This document shows, piece by piece, positions 34,006 through 46,740 of a stretch of 64,000 nt of DNA. The stretch is from NCBI RefSeq assembly GCF_040939455.1, contig NC_134104.1, positions 9,075,501 to 9,139,500 on the forward strand. The letters are read 5' to 3'. This DNA comes from Microcebus murinus (taxonomy: Eukaryota > Chordata > Mammalia > Primates > Cheirogaleidae). The stretch's first letter is position 1; each line of letters opens with the position of its first letter. The notes under the pieces are model-generated. The model did not search any database, was not told the DNA's origin, and saw only the letters and a program-made list of their open reading frames with translations. Made by a program: the position numbers and the translations under genes.

Positions 34006-34764
34006 CCATTAATTTAAAGTAAATGACTATAACATTATTGTTACTGACAATAAAAAACAATAACCTTACTTTACTCCTCTTTCTATGGGTTCAATATCAT
34101 TACAGTTTTCCAAATGAGTAAATTAATATGCAAGTCAAAGCGAAGCTGCCCACAGTTGTTGCTCATGGAGACATCGGAAAAGCATTATCAGAAATGATTT
34201 CCTGGCCTGGAACTCTTATTTCACTTCATGATCCTAAACTCCTGAGTTTGGAAGGAGATTAATGGGCATCAAGTTTGATGCTTGAATTTCTTGCATGATG
34301 TTTCCTTCAGCTTCTTCCATGGCTTTGGGTGGGGAAGGAGTAGTGCTGAGGGTGTGCAGCTCACATCAGCCATCATTCTGCAGTTCATTCTATGGCAAGA
34401 TAGAGCCCATGATGAAAAGCCCTCCTTGCTTGAGGTTGGAATCATCCTCCCTGTTGCTTCAGTCCATTGCTACCAGTGGATTGGATTCTTGGACTCTTTT
34501 TGGACGACTCTACTATTTTCCACATGGTTTCCTGAAAATGGGTGTGATGATCGCACTCCTCCTGGACCACACATTCCTACTCTGCCTTGACTTCTCAAGC
34601 CCACGAGTTCTGGTTACTTGCCTCTGAAGGCACCCCTGCCGCATCCCGCTAGAGTGTGGCCAAGAGCACTGAAAATGATACCCTAAGAGTAACTGAGCCA
34701 GCACGTCCCTTGTCCAGACCTGATGTTCCTGCTGCTGCAGCTACGGCCATGCTGTCGTCACTAG
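34006..34764. other. Non-genic spacer
   Basis: The two overlapping plus-strand frames of 102 and 110 codons (34282-34627) are in different frames of the same GC-richer DNA, with an antisense 63-codon frame beneath. No domain is recognised and no splice pair is evident. Confidence 0.4.
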
Positions 34765-34840
34765 TGGCTGTGCCATTTTGCAATGCCTGGTGTGTTAGAT
34801 GCTCAATGAATGACTTAGAATGGCCAAATGAACGAATGAG
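34765..34840 (+). repeat. L2 LINE 3' end (short)
   Basis: The phrases 'ttgcaatgcctggtgtgtta', 'gatgctcaatgaatgac' and 'gaacgaatgag' match the terminal segment of L2. Confidence 0.55.
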
Positions 34841-37786
34841 AAGAAAAATCACACTGCTATCTCAGTTCTGTGTCCATTAGAAAAAGGTCAGAGTAAAAAT
34901 TATGAGCATAAGATGTCAGTAAAAGTCAAAACCACACCAGTTCTCTCTTGAATAGTAAAAGAATGTCAGATTTGAGTCCCTTTCGCTGTTTGAGAATAAC
35001 TGAAATGTCAAAGAAATGTATTTGTAATAAAAAAAAATGATGTTAATCGTCCTTGTTTCATATATTAGGACAGGTGTCAGGACAGCCAGAAACATCTAGA
35101 CCTCAGAGGAGAGTATAAAACTTAATGTGTTTTTCTTTAAAAATTCTATTCAATGTGCTTGCTTTTCTCAATTTACAAATAGCATAACAGACACTGAACC
35201 TGTTTATATTTTTTTATTACTCAAGGAATATTGCCAATGAATTAATTGAATATCACTTAATTCAACATTACATTTTGCTTATTTGCCAAGTACGTATGTA
35301 ATAAGTTATATACACTGGAGCTCCATTTTCTTATTTTCAAAATAATGTTAGAGCTAAAGTCTCCCTCTGGCTTTAACATTAATTACTAAAAGTGTATTTA
35401 TACAAATATTATTTTTTCCTATTGAAATCTTCAAGATATAGAAAATTTATAAAAGAAAGATGAGTGATGCTAATTTGTGCACAAACAATTTAGCCCCTAA
35501 ATCAGTGGTGGTCAGTTCTAGGACACACTGAAGTACACCACATTTTCTGAAGGAAAGATACAAACTTTCAACTCTTATGTTTCAATTTTCTTCAAATTAA
35601 AAATAAGTATGTTAGGAGTAGAGTTTTGAAACGCTCAAGTGTTGGAAATACTAGCAATGCATATAACATAAAATGGAGGACACTGGGAAGCAATAGAAAA
35701 AAAAGTAATTTTATTAAGGCCGACAATACAACTATTTCATTTTTATTAGACATTGAAGTAATTAAAATATGTGAAATATATTGATAAGTGAATTTACTCA
35801 CCAACTTAAAACATTGATCATATAAAGCCAATTCAAGTTAAAACTAAAAAGTTTGCCACTTTAATCACATTGGCTCACCTAGGGGAGTCTGGAAATAGCA
35901 ATCCTATTTTGCAAAAACATTTTTGCTTCATAAGACAAAGAAAAAGGAAGGTGAGTTAAGCTGCATATAAACATCTATTATGGAGTCTATATCTATATCT
36001 ATTGTCAATCAACAGAAAGCATTTCTATACTATAATGCAAAAAATATTCTTGAAAGATTCAGGTGAGTACCTGATTTATAGTATACCAATTATAATAATG
36101 ATTTAAGGAGTTTACATGTGTTTAAATTAATAATTAAAGCTAAGTTGTTATATTTCTCAGAGGAGTACAGAGTTTTAGATATTGCTTTTTGAACTGTATA
36201 TAATATTGTAAAGAGCTTCCAAAATAATCATTTTTATTATTCCAAAATACTGAGCTTAAGCCATTAAATTTCACCTTGTTAATGTCAACCAATCTAAGTA
36301 AAAGGAACAAACAATAAACTGTTGATATGTGTGGAGATGCACAGTTCCTGGTAAAAATATCAAGTTAACAATGCCAGAAAACAATCGGAAGGTGTTCCTC
36401 GTGCTGTTTTGCAAACGCTGACCACAATTTTCCATGGAAATACCAAAATGAAGCAGGATGAGGAAAGAGAAGTAATTGTCCAGTTTGGTTGTAACAAGCT
36501 TTGGCTAAAGGCAAATAAAATCAATCTCAAATGTCACTTGCTGTAGCTGATTGAGAACGGTCAAAGTAAAGCAATTGTGTCCGATGTGGGATTTGATAAG
36601 TCAGCAGATTTTTGAAAAAAATTTGCTCTGATAACTAAAGTCAGTTCATAACGACTTCCGTTTTCTAAACCTAGGTGACTTCTCTGCCTGCCTCAAAAGC
36701 TATATCTGTTTACAATAAAAACTTAAAGCATCTTCCTGGATAAAAAAAAAAAAAGAGGTCATGTAGAAACAAATATGAATTAACCTTTGCAGTGTACATT
36801 CTGCCCAATTTTAGATGTATGGTCTTTTCCCTTTTCCAGGTAAAGCCTGAATAATCACTTTGCTCACATCTTCCCCTGTTACCGAGCAGTGGCAAGAACA
36901 GACAGGATTTGTTGCGGGAACTTGCTCTTTGCGGCATCACACGCGGCCATTTGTTCCCCATCGCAATGTGTGCCGAATGCCAGGAAAGCCACAGTATCTC
37001 TTTAAGTCCTTTCTTGAAGCACGTGAGCTTTAATGAGTGTTAAGAGTACCGTATTAACTTGCTGCTGCCTGCTGAGAAAACATTGTTTATATAGAATTGG
37101 CTTATTGCTAACAACAGAATATATTAAGGCCTAACAGGGGCAAGGCATCCTATGGCTACTTTTTCTAAATATTTTCTTTCAGGTCATTCTCACTCCAGTT
37201 GATGGTATTAAAGCAGGGGGGGCAGGCATGCAATCACTCAATCCTTTATTTACTGGAAAAGGCAAACAGATCTTATTAAGATTAGAAAATTTCCCCCACC
37301 CCATTTGTCTCTTCCCCACTAGCGCCTCAGCCATTGCCCCACTGGAAGCGTGAGATGCTAAATAGTTCCAACGTCTCCCTCTTCCTGTAATAGTCATGCA
37401 TATGCCCCGCTCGCATGGCTCCCCTGCTCATGAATTTGCAGAGCAGCCCCCCAGCGAGGCTCCTTCTTGTCTTGAAGACAAGTGCCAAGGGTGATCCAAG
37501 GAGAAACAAATTGTGGAAAAGAGGGTTCATCTTATGTAGCAGAGCTCTGACCCCTTTAGTGTCTATGGCTTTTGGACTTACGCCCCGAACCCCTCCATGC
37601 TTGCTCCCTCCCTCTGTCTGCACACCATGTGCCCTGACCACCAGGTGACTCCGATGGCCGTGCCCATGTGGAACTGCCGAGCACCTTGTCCTCATACAGC
37701 TGCAGGCCGAGCTCTGCCAGGAGGACAGTGGATGCTAGCGGGTAATGGGTGGAACTGATCTCTCTTCTCCCTTCTTTGTGTTCCAG
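34841..37786. other. Repeat-poor region, enhancer-like in part
   Basis: No gene is recognised. 36290-36700 has several SOX-like 'aacaat' sites and CpG-containing words ('aacgctgaccac', 'ataacgacttccg') in AT-rich DNA. 36870-37120 adds 'acacgcggccatttgttccc', a 'gcacgtgag' E-box and 'aacattgtttat'. This mix is common in deeply conserved noncoding elements. A (A)12 tract lies at 36743-36754. Short frames on both strands are not supported. Confidence 0.4.
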
Positions 37787-38059
37787 CATCCAAGTGAATT
37801 GTAGTGGGCAAGAGGAAGAGAAGAGGAACCAAGACATCCTTCCCTTACTGCGGGGAGCAGCAGGTTATGGCCCCCTGCCTGTGATGTGTCAAATGTGCTG
37901 TGAAGCCCCCCGAGACCCTCCCAACACCCACCTGCACACCCAGGAGTCCTTCGGGTGGCAGTCGCCGGCCCAGACTCACTTCTGCAGGAGGGAGGCCCTC
38001 CCTGGAAAAGCTGATCTACATTTCTGCCGGGATCGATGCGGTGGAGACTGCATAAATTG
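37787..38059 (+). other. Candidate exon: 273 bp, open, flanked by good splice sites
   Basis: The acceptor side is a long pyrimidine tract ending 'ttctttgtgttccag' at 37786. The donor side is 'aattg|gtaagtag' at 38060, which matches the U1 consensus well. The length divides by three and one reading frame is open across it, with the same phase at both ends. The exon could therefore be included or skipped without a frameshift. The encoded stretch is unusual in having about nine Cys, several His and Pro, and a 'CQMCCEAP' motif, but I recognise no family. GC content lowers stop frequency, so an open frame this long is not rare by chance. A noncoding-RNA exon or a fortuitous site pair is equally possible. 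Confidence 0.3.
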
Positions 38060-40794
38060 GTAAGTAGTTAAGCAGCTGGTTTCGTCTCTGCTGACACTCA
38101 TTATGGATTGGGGTGCCCAGAGCAAGAATGAGGAAATGGTCTGGAGAAAAATCAGCAGTGAAACTGTACATTTTTGGTAACATCTAAATCAGCAAAGAAA
38201 AAAGGCAGCAGAATAAAGGCCCAGGAGTGTAAGAGAGTGTGAAGAGGGCTCCACGCAGGTTAGCAAGTGAATATTTCCCCCAGTGTCCTTGGTTTTGCAC
38301 CTGAACTTCTATGAGGCCCTGCTGCCTGCTGTCTGACCCTCCTTCCTTCCTTGCCCTGCCTTTACTGCTTCTTGGTTCTATTGGTGTTTTCAGCCCCATT
38401 CCTCCTTTCCCCTCCTGTCCCTTGGAGGTCCAAGATCTGCAGCCCAGAAGCCCGTCATCATGGCATGCTAAGCATGGCCAGAATCTAGTTTTCTTCAGAC
38501 AATTAATCTCATGTCAATCTTTGTCATCCTTGAAGATCCATGACCAGTAATCACCCATGCTCCTGATTTCTCCTGTGGGTCTCAATAGAAACACAAAAAT
38601 TAAAAGACTTTGGGAGTCAGTGTGGCTCAGATACTTCCTTGTAGCTCTCACCTGACAGCCCTCTGTCAAATGGGCTGTTCCCACCATCCCCGTCTGTGAT
38701 TCTGTCTCATTACCCACTGAGATCTTTCTCATAGCCCTGGCCACTGTTAAAGATGGAAACAGAAAATAAGCAAGAGCACAAAGAAAGAAATATCATCCCA
38801 CGAGCCTGAGCAGTGCCGGGCACATCGTCAGTATTGACTCCATGAGTAAAATAATTTATGTCCCACTGCTATAGTGCTCTACCTCTAGTGTCAGTAGTGT
38901 AACCAACAGAGAGCGTTTTATTTACAAGAGAAAATGTATTGGAGACATTTCTCTGATGCTGACAACATTTTGCCCCAATATTTTGCTATGCTTTGGGTCT
39001 ATTTGGGCAGATTTTTGCTAGAACACCCTGCAATCCTCAAAGGAGTCATTAAGGGTTTGATTGGATTCAGACTCAAATGTGGCTGGAAAAATGGTCTTCT
39101 TGATAATCCATGATGATGCTTCTTGGTTGTTTGGTACTTTTTTTGTGTGTGGTCTTGTCCAGCCAAACCACTCTTCAGGCTACACTCCTATTACCCCACG
39201 GGGGTGAGTCTGGTCTCACAAAAGCCCTCTGTGTCTTGGCCCTTTCAACGCCCACCATCTCTGCTTGGAACAAGGAGAGCGTTGTTGAGCTTTGCGACAT
39301 GAGTTATCTCGGAAGAGGCGCCATCCTGCTGCCCAGTAGCACAATGACAGAGCGTTTCAGAGCTCCGCGGGTTAGACGAGTTCAGCAGTGTCCATCTACT
39401 CGGTGTGGGCACAGAGTATAGAGGCCAAAATTGTAGGTTTAATGACTTTTGGGGCCAGTGAGTTTTGTTTTGTTCCACGGCCACTCTTTAGACTTGTCAA
39501 TTGTGGGCATAAGGGCAGCTGATGTGAATGCGGTTGAAGTTGAATCAGCACAAATGAATCATTCTTACTCAAAAAACTGAAACAAAAAAGCAAGCAAAAA
39601 TCAAAATGGTAGTCTCTGGTGAACTTGCAGGCAACATACCAATCTCTTTCTCGCCCATGGTCCCTCTCTCTGTATATGATCTGTATAGGATTGCATGAAC
39701 TGAATGACAACCAGGTATGTAGTTTCCACCCTGTACGGTAACCCTAAGAGGACATGATTATGCGGCACGTACCATGCAAACACAGAGATGCTATGAAGAA
39801 AAGCCAGCCCGGCATCTCTCTCCCTTCTCACCTTCCTTGGTGGCACCCTCTGTAGGGGTCCCAAGGACCATGGCACTGACCCCTTGTTTACTTAGCTGAA
39901 CTCCATGGTTAGCAAAATGCTGTTTTCCATCTAATGAATTTGCCCTGCAGGCACAGGAAAAGGGTTGGTTCCACCATGTTCAGAGGCCAGGCGACAATAA
40001 ATTTCACAGGATTTTGTTGACGTTAATTGGGTTTGCATTGGTGTGAGACATTCTTGCTCCTGGCTCATTTGTCTTCGGGATCATTTGAGTCGCCCAGGTT
40101 GGGCCAGCTAGTCATTCAACCATGTGATTCCAGGCTTAACAATATCTGAGTCACTGGTGACTCAATCACACTTTAGTTTATTGCTCAATAAAATAATAAT
40201 AACAATAAGTTCAGACACTTAACCAGGCTGCTTTTCTCTAGGGGCAAAATAAAGCTTTCGGGTTAAAAGAAGTGTGTGTTTTCACTTCTTTTCTTTTTTC
40301 TTTTTTCCAAAAAAATAAGTCAAATGCTTTAGGTATTAACAAAAGACTCTTTCCAGAGGTGTAGCTACTAACACCTGGAGCAAATTCTAAGAACTAGTTT
40401 TAGAACTGAAGATAAAATAGAGAAGACATGGGGCCATTATTGTTTGATGCACACACATACAAATTGTTTTCTCTTATAAAACAAATTACTTTATAATTCT
40501 TATGAAAACTATGCGTTGCAAATGTGCCTGTTGAAAAAGTCTTGCTCTATGGCCAGGTGGCAAGAATATATGAATGGTAAGTTTTTGCTCTGTTTTTATT
40601 TTAGGTACTAACTTGTGCAATGCACCTCTGTCCTTGAGAAGGTTTTATGTTAGTAGTGTGTGAGTTGAGGCGTATATGATGTTGCAGGGTATTTTGCTAA
40701 TGAGTGTTTATATTTGCAAGTTGGTTACTAGACCATTACTATCTGGGGTAAAGAACCATTCTTTAAAAATTTCAAATATGTTGAGAACTGATGC
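38060..40794. other. Repeat-poor region, no gene recognised
   Basis: This is unique-looking DNA of mixed composition. A weak L2-like phrase ('gagcagtgccgggcacat') is at 38808. The stretch 40000-40210 has enhancer-like AT-rich text with 'atatctgagtcactggtgac' and 'tcattcaaccatgtgat'. Frames near 100 codons (39110-39421 plus, 39396-39710 minus) overlap and lack domains. Confidence 0.35.
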
Positions 40795-40930
40795 CTTTGT
40801 TGTTGTTATTGTTGTTTTGGATAAGTCTCTATGTGCTGCTCAGGCTGGTTTTGAACCCCTGGCTTCAAGTGATCCTCCCCCTGCAGCCTCCAAAGTGTTG
40901 GGACCAGAGGTGTGAGCTATGGCAATCAGC
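40795..40930 (-). mobile_element. Alu-related monomer (FLAM/FRAM-like), antisense
   Basis: After a (GTT)n-rich head the plus strand reads 'gctgctcaggctggttttga', 'acccctggcttcaagtgatc' and 'ctccaaagtgttgggacca', the reverse complement of a single Alu monomer. High divergence and monomer size suggest an early Alu progenitor copy. The tail end of the 79-codon frame at 40676 comes from it. Confidence 0.75.
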
Positions 40931-41369
40931 TGAGAACTGATGCTTTTTAAAAATACAGTGGAAAATTAATGATTAGAAAGCAGATCAAGCATTCGAATCC
41001 TATGGCAGTGTTACATTGCTGTAAAACTTTCTCAGTGCTTGACTTCCAGTTTCTAAACTTGTATCGATGCAGACTGCTTACAGATAGTTCCTAGATCTCA
41101 CGGTCCACAGACCTCTCTTTCAGTAGCTCCATCCCAGACTACTCAAATGTACAGAAAGCTCTACTAAAAGCTTAAAATAAATGAGATATCATTAAAAAAA
41201 AAAGACACCCACACACATTGGGGTTAAAAACAATAGGTTGTTAATGAATAAGCTTATTAAAATGTCAACCAATAAAGACCTTATTAAAGACATTTTTTTA
41301 AAATAGATAACTATTATACAACACAGAAAAAGTGTTTTTAAATTGACTTGATTGTTTGCCCAGCCCTAA
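40931..41369. other. Non-genic spacer
   Basis: AT-rich, with an (A)10 tract at 41192-41201. Nothing else is recognised. Confidence 0.45.
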
Positions 41370-41380
41370 TCTAACACCTT

Positions 41381-41483
41381 GTTTTTTATTTCAGCATATT
41401 ATGAGGGTACAAATGTTTAGGTTACAAACGTTGCCTTTGCCCCACCTGAGTCAGAGTTTCAAGCGTGTGCATCCCCCAGACGG
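41381..41483 (-). mobile_element. Very short 5'-truncated L1 with target-site duplication
   Basis: The plus strand begins with a T-rich start, then 'atttcagcatattatgaggg', 'tacaaatgtttaggttacaa' and 'ccacctgagtcagag', the antisense of the strepsirrhine L1 3' UTR. It is flanked by 'tctaacacctt' (41370-41380) and 'tctaacgcctt' (41484-41494), a one-mismatch 11-bp duplication. Only about 100 bp of L1 was inserted. Confidence 0.85.
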
Positions 41484-41494
41484 TCTAACGCCTT

Positions 41495-43914
41495 TTTGAA
41501 TCCTGCCAATGGCCAGTGATCATATGGTTGGAACATTTGCAAATAGGCTATTTTCTGTAAACTCATTTCCCCATTTAATACAAAAAAGTATATTATGAAA
41601 TTCCTTCTCAACCCCTGAAAATAAACCATGCCACTTCATTGCTGAGCATTATTTTGTGGGCTACGTGGGGTCGTATACTGTTGTTACGACAACGACAGAC
41701 AGAGCTCAGGCGAGACGTGGCCTGTCCCTGCACCGAGAGGAAGGCAAGCAATTTCTCACTCTGCTTTTACCGAGGGACCAAACCAATCAGGATTTCCAAA
41801 GTGTGGTGTTTGGACGTTGAGTTAGTTTGGACTTTGATGTACTTTTAATGCTCGTGTGCATACTCAGACATCCATATGAACAATTTGGTCCACAGTCCAT
41901 ATATTGATAAGGACATAGGTGTGCCCTTGTGACCAGTGCGAGTCCCCTCAACCAGACAGAAGTGCAAAGCTCTAGCTGGCACGAGAGCAGATCTGCCCGG
42001 GGAAGTCAGTGGAGCCCAGGCTCTTTCCGTCTTGTTTCTCCAGCGTCCCAGAGTGCCGGGGTCACATCTGTGTGGGTCGTGGTGGTTCACGGCACAAGTG
42101 CATTCTAGCCAACAAGAAGGGGTGTGTGGAGGACCAGGAGAGAACACGCCCTTTCCCTTCCAGGGCATGACTTGTGAGTTGTGTACGTCCCTTCCTCTCG
42201 TCTCCTATTGGACTGTCATGTCAAGGTAAACATAGATATTGAGAGCCAAGTACTCAGAAAGTTCTATAGCCATACGACATTGCCGTGAGACCCAAATGCG
42301 TGATCCATTTCCTTATTTGGAGATATAAAGGCCCATTTGCAAATTAGCCACTTAGCTGCAAAGAAGGAAATTGTGCTTGTTTTCTGGACTTCTCATGCCC
42401 ATCGAAATATGGGATTATTTGGGGGGCAGGAGACAAATATTGGGGCCCGGCAGTGCACGTACAAGCACAGTTCCAACTCCCGTGCCTTGGCTGACTTTGC
42501 TTCCCCCAAAGTGTCAGTTATTCACCTTATATTTGCTGAGAGGCGCTCTGTGGATTTACCAGGGACACCTTCCCGCCGTCTTCGTGCCCTCTCACTGCCA
42601 ATTCACCATATGTCGACAGTTTTCAGCTGTTTGATCTTAGCATTGAAAGATTTGCTCAGGAGCTAAAGGGTGAGGATTTGTGATGAAACATGACAGAAAG
42701 TTGCAATTCCTTAAGCCAAATGCTGCCAGGTCGAGTGGAGGCAACTTAGCTTTGCCTGGAGAACATGTAGGGATGGAACATACACAGAATCCAGAGCACA
42801 CGTGGGCTCAATGCAACTGTGTGCAGCTTAGTATGACTGCAATAATTACCCAGTGGCAAAACCCGGGTAGAGTTGCCTTTCTGGAAAGAATTCTAGGTGT
42901 TTCCTGAACAATGAACTCATAATTTCCTCTTGCAATTGAATTCCTTACCCTTTCCCAGTGGAATTACCCTAAGGATGGGGTTGTGGGGACAAGTCTTCCT
43001 GCACGTTTTCCCGGCTCCATGGCCGTGGAAGGGTTGGTTGGAGACTCTCCTCTCACCTCCAGCCTGCATCTCACGTGACCTGTCCAAAACCTTAGGTGCA
43101 GCATCCTGAAACCCATTACTATTCTGGTTTCTCTTCCTCCTTCCTTCCTTTATTTAAAGAAGTCTGGGCCACGGCTGTTGAGAGGCTGGGCCTTTAACTG
43201 AACAGAAATACTGAACTTGCTTGCTCTGCTGAATTGCTACTTGCGAGTGAATAATGGATGGTATTTCCCCACTTGTTGGGGTAGAGGCGTAATGGGGTCT
43301 GAACTGGACTCTGTTCGGGTCTTACAGAAACTTTCTCTGAGGGACCTAATGTGGTGGAAGGGATGGGTTGAGGGGTGGCAGGCAGTGAGAAGCAGCTATA
43401 TTGTGGTGTTGTGGTTGGGGAAACGGTATTAGAACCCTCCCAAGGGGAGGGAGGGACAAGATGACCACCTGAGTCGCAGGTGGACAAGCGCAGCTCCCAG
43501 GGGATCCCTTCAGAGCAGCAGGCTGTCGAAGCAGAAGTGACCCGCTAGAATTCACTGCGGTTCTTCTGCAGGAAAGATGCCCGTGCAATGAAGTCTTTAT
43601 TTTCATATTTGTTTTTGGCTTGTTTGTTTTTGCATTTTAAAGTCTGAGCGTCTCTCAGGAAGAGTTGCATCTTTACTTAGAAAGTTACCCTGATAGGTTG
43701 TTTGGAGTTGAGAGATGGGATCGAAAAGGCGTGAGGCTGGCTGCAGACCAGAAAACCGAAGAGTTGCAAAAGAAAGTAATTGGATTTGAGGGTTACAGAG
43801 ATACAGAGAAGGGAGAAGGGAGGAAAACTGGAGGCTACACTGTCAGAAATTATTGAGGAAGTTAAGAGCAGGTGTGTTTCGCATTGTCACTATACTAACG
43901 ATCTCTCAGTCGAG
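41495..43914. other. Repeat-poor region, no gene recognised
   Basis: CpG is somewhat raised at 41640-42080. Overlapping frames of 97-109 codons occur on both strands at 41845-42666 without domain features. A short inverted pair (GTTGT/ACAAC) around 41682-41695 is the only fold noticed. The 43217-43490 part has frames on both strands in GC-rich DNA. Confidence 0.35.
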
Positions 43915-43972
43915 TCCTTTCAACAGGTGAATTTGTAGTATGTAAATTATATTTCGATAAAACCTTACAAAA
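43915..43972 (+). repeat. L1M-type 3' terminus (short)
   Basis: The phrases 'aggtgaatttgtagtatgta' and 'aattatatttcgataaaacc' match the last 50 bp of many older L1 elements, where 'gaattatatctcaataaagc' is typical. Confidence 0.55.
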
Positions 43973-45000
43973 GAAGGCACAGGTGTGTCTAACACTTGAT
44001 TTCAAGTTGCTTGCATTGCTGCGGGGCAACCTCCAAGCGCTTCCCCAGAACCGAGAAGAGCCTGCTAGCCATAAACAGACCCTGCGAGAGGGTTGGTTTG
44101 TTTAGCTGTTTGGTTTTGGTGGCGATCTAGGAATGGCGTGGCATCTGGTATTTGGCTTAACAGAGGTTGGAAGGAGAGAGTGTGCGCTAGAGAAACAGGC
44201 AGTCCGTAGCTTCCTAGCTCAGTGGAACTGGAGAGATGTCCAGGAGAATATGAGGCCTCGATCATGTGCAGAATCTTGGGAACTTTAGACTTTTCTCATG
44301 CTGTAGACTGGGGGGTTTAGCGGAGTATCGTGGCGCCTCTGGTGATAATGAGTTTCTCTTAAGCACAGTGTAACGTTTTTATCATATGCCTCGATATTTA
44401 CTTTTACAGAACGCTCACTCTTCTGGCCCCAGTTATATTTTGCTAAGACAGCTTTTCCAAGAGTGAAAAAGTGAAAATAATAATTCCAGTAGATTTGCAG
44501 TGAGAAAAGGGATTAGGCAGTCAAAAGAATTTTAGGAAATACTACTGCAAACTCTATTCCCTCTCAGAGAGTCTTGGCATATAATAACATATCACACTAA
44601 AGGCTCTGAGAAGGTCTGCAGTAGGGTCTATGTTTGTTTGGCCCAGTGTTTCCCATTCCTAGTTGACCACTGACCTGATTTCAAACCACACAATTACAGT
44701 AACAGGGAAAGCCCTGGAAAATGTTACAGCGTGTCAAGGCTGTCTTCTGTTTGAGCAAAACCTTGTGCCTGGAGCCAAGATGGACGTCTACCAGTACGTG
44801 CTTGACATCCTGTCATTCCCTCCTTCGTTCTTCTCCGAAGTGTTCGAAGGCATTTTGGGTTAGCTTTAGTAAGGTCTGTGCAACTGGTCCTGTCAGGGCC
44901 GGGCAGCCTGTGTAGCTTTGAATTTGTCAAAAGCAGCAAACTGTTGAACAATCATCATTCAGCAACCACAAAATGCACTCGGGGAGTTGGTGCTGTCAGA
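43973..45000. other. Non-genic, unique-looking
   Basis: Mixed composition with no recognised repeat. Overlapping frames of 64-75 codons at 44660-44950 occur on both strands. It leads into the enhancer-like core at 45001. Confidence 0.4.
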
Positions 45001-45130
45001 TTTGGATATTAGTCTTCGGTGGCCTAACTGTAGTAATTAATACATAATGATAATGCAAATGCTAATGAAATTAGCAATGCAATTCCTATTAATATGGTTT
45101 AGGCATATTATTACTGGCCTACCGCCGTCA
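45001..45130. promoter_or_regulatory. Candidate developmental enhancer core (POU/homeodomain cluster)
   Basis: Within about 100 bp there is a palindromic homeodomain-type TAATTAAT (45034-45041) and a perfect POU octamer ATGCAAAT (45053-45060). An inverted pair GCTAAT/ATTAGC with a 3-bp spacer follows directly (45061-45075), with further TAAT-like sites and 'gcaatgcaattcc'. The density and order of sites, the absence of repeats and the presence of CpG words at the right edge ('accgccgtcag') resemble ultraconserved enhancers near neural or developmental genes. Function and conservation are inference. Confidence 0.5.
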
Positions 45131-45557
45131 GTAAAAAAGTCTTCACTAAATTCAGCCTCTCTTTGTGATACTCCGTAACACAGTGAGTCACCATTTCTAG
45201 TTGGATTTCCTGCCTTGCAATCAAACGTAACTGCAACGTGCTGCTATATAATTTTGTTTTATAACTTCTGAATGATTGTCCCCAGTACAGTGAATGTTCC
45301 CAACTGACTAGGTGCATGCCAAGTACCAGACAGGAGGGGACAAAATAAAAATAGTGGTTTAGAATTCAAATACAGCAAGCATAGTGGTGTCGAAACTAGT
45401 GGAGAGTCCACGCAATGTTAGCATGCTAATCATTATAGTGGACAATTCACTGATAGGGCTACATATCGAGGAAGTCCAGGTCTCCCTAATGATGCTCTTG
45501 TAAATATCTGTTCGTTTCTTTCACTTCTACCTTTAAGTAGAATCCGAAAGAATTTCT
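45131..45557. other. Non-genic spacer before Alu
   Basis: Nothing recognised. A 68-codon antisense frame at 45111-45317 overlaps the right edge of the enhancer-like core and is not supported. Confidence 0.4.
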
Positions 45558-46579
<1,022 letters not shown>

Positions 46580-46740
46580 GAGGCGAGATGCCATCTGCGG
46601 CCCGGTTCTGGAAAGATCTCTCCAGAGCGTCCCTCACTGGACGTGCTCAGAGGCACGTCTCCCGTGTCATCTAATCCTGGGAAAACGGCCCGAATTCCTG
46701 CTCCCCCAAACGGGCCACCCCGCTCCTTGACACGTGTCAG
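46580..46740. promoter_or_regulatory. CpG-rich segment with palindromic E-box
   Basis: About 11 CpG sites in 160 bp approach the number expected from base composition, unlike the rest of the window. It contains a perfect 12-bp palindrome TGACACGTGTCA (46728-46739), which includes the E-box CACGTG. It also has a GACGTGC/GCACGTC inverted pair with a 6-bp spacer (46640-46659) and a TCTGGA/TCCAGA pair near 46607-46626. CACGTG is bound by USF, MITF/TFE and CLOCK-type bHLH factors. Regulatory use is inference. Confidence 0.4.
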
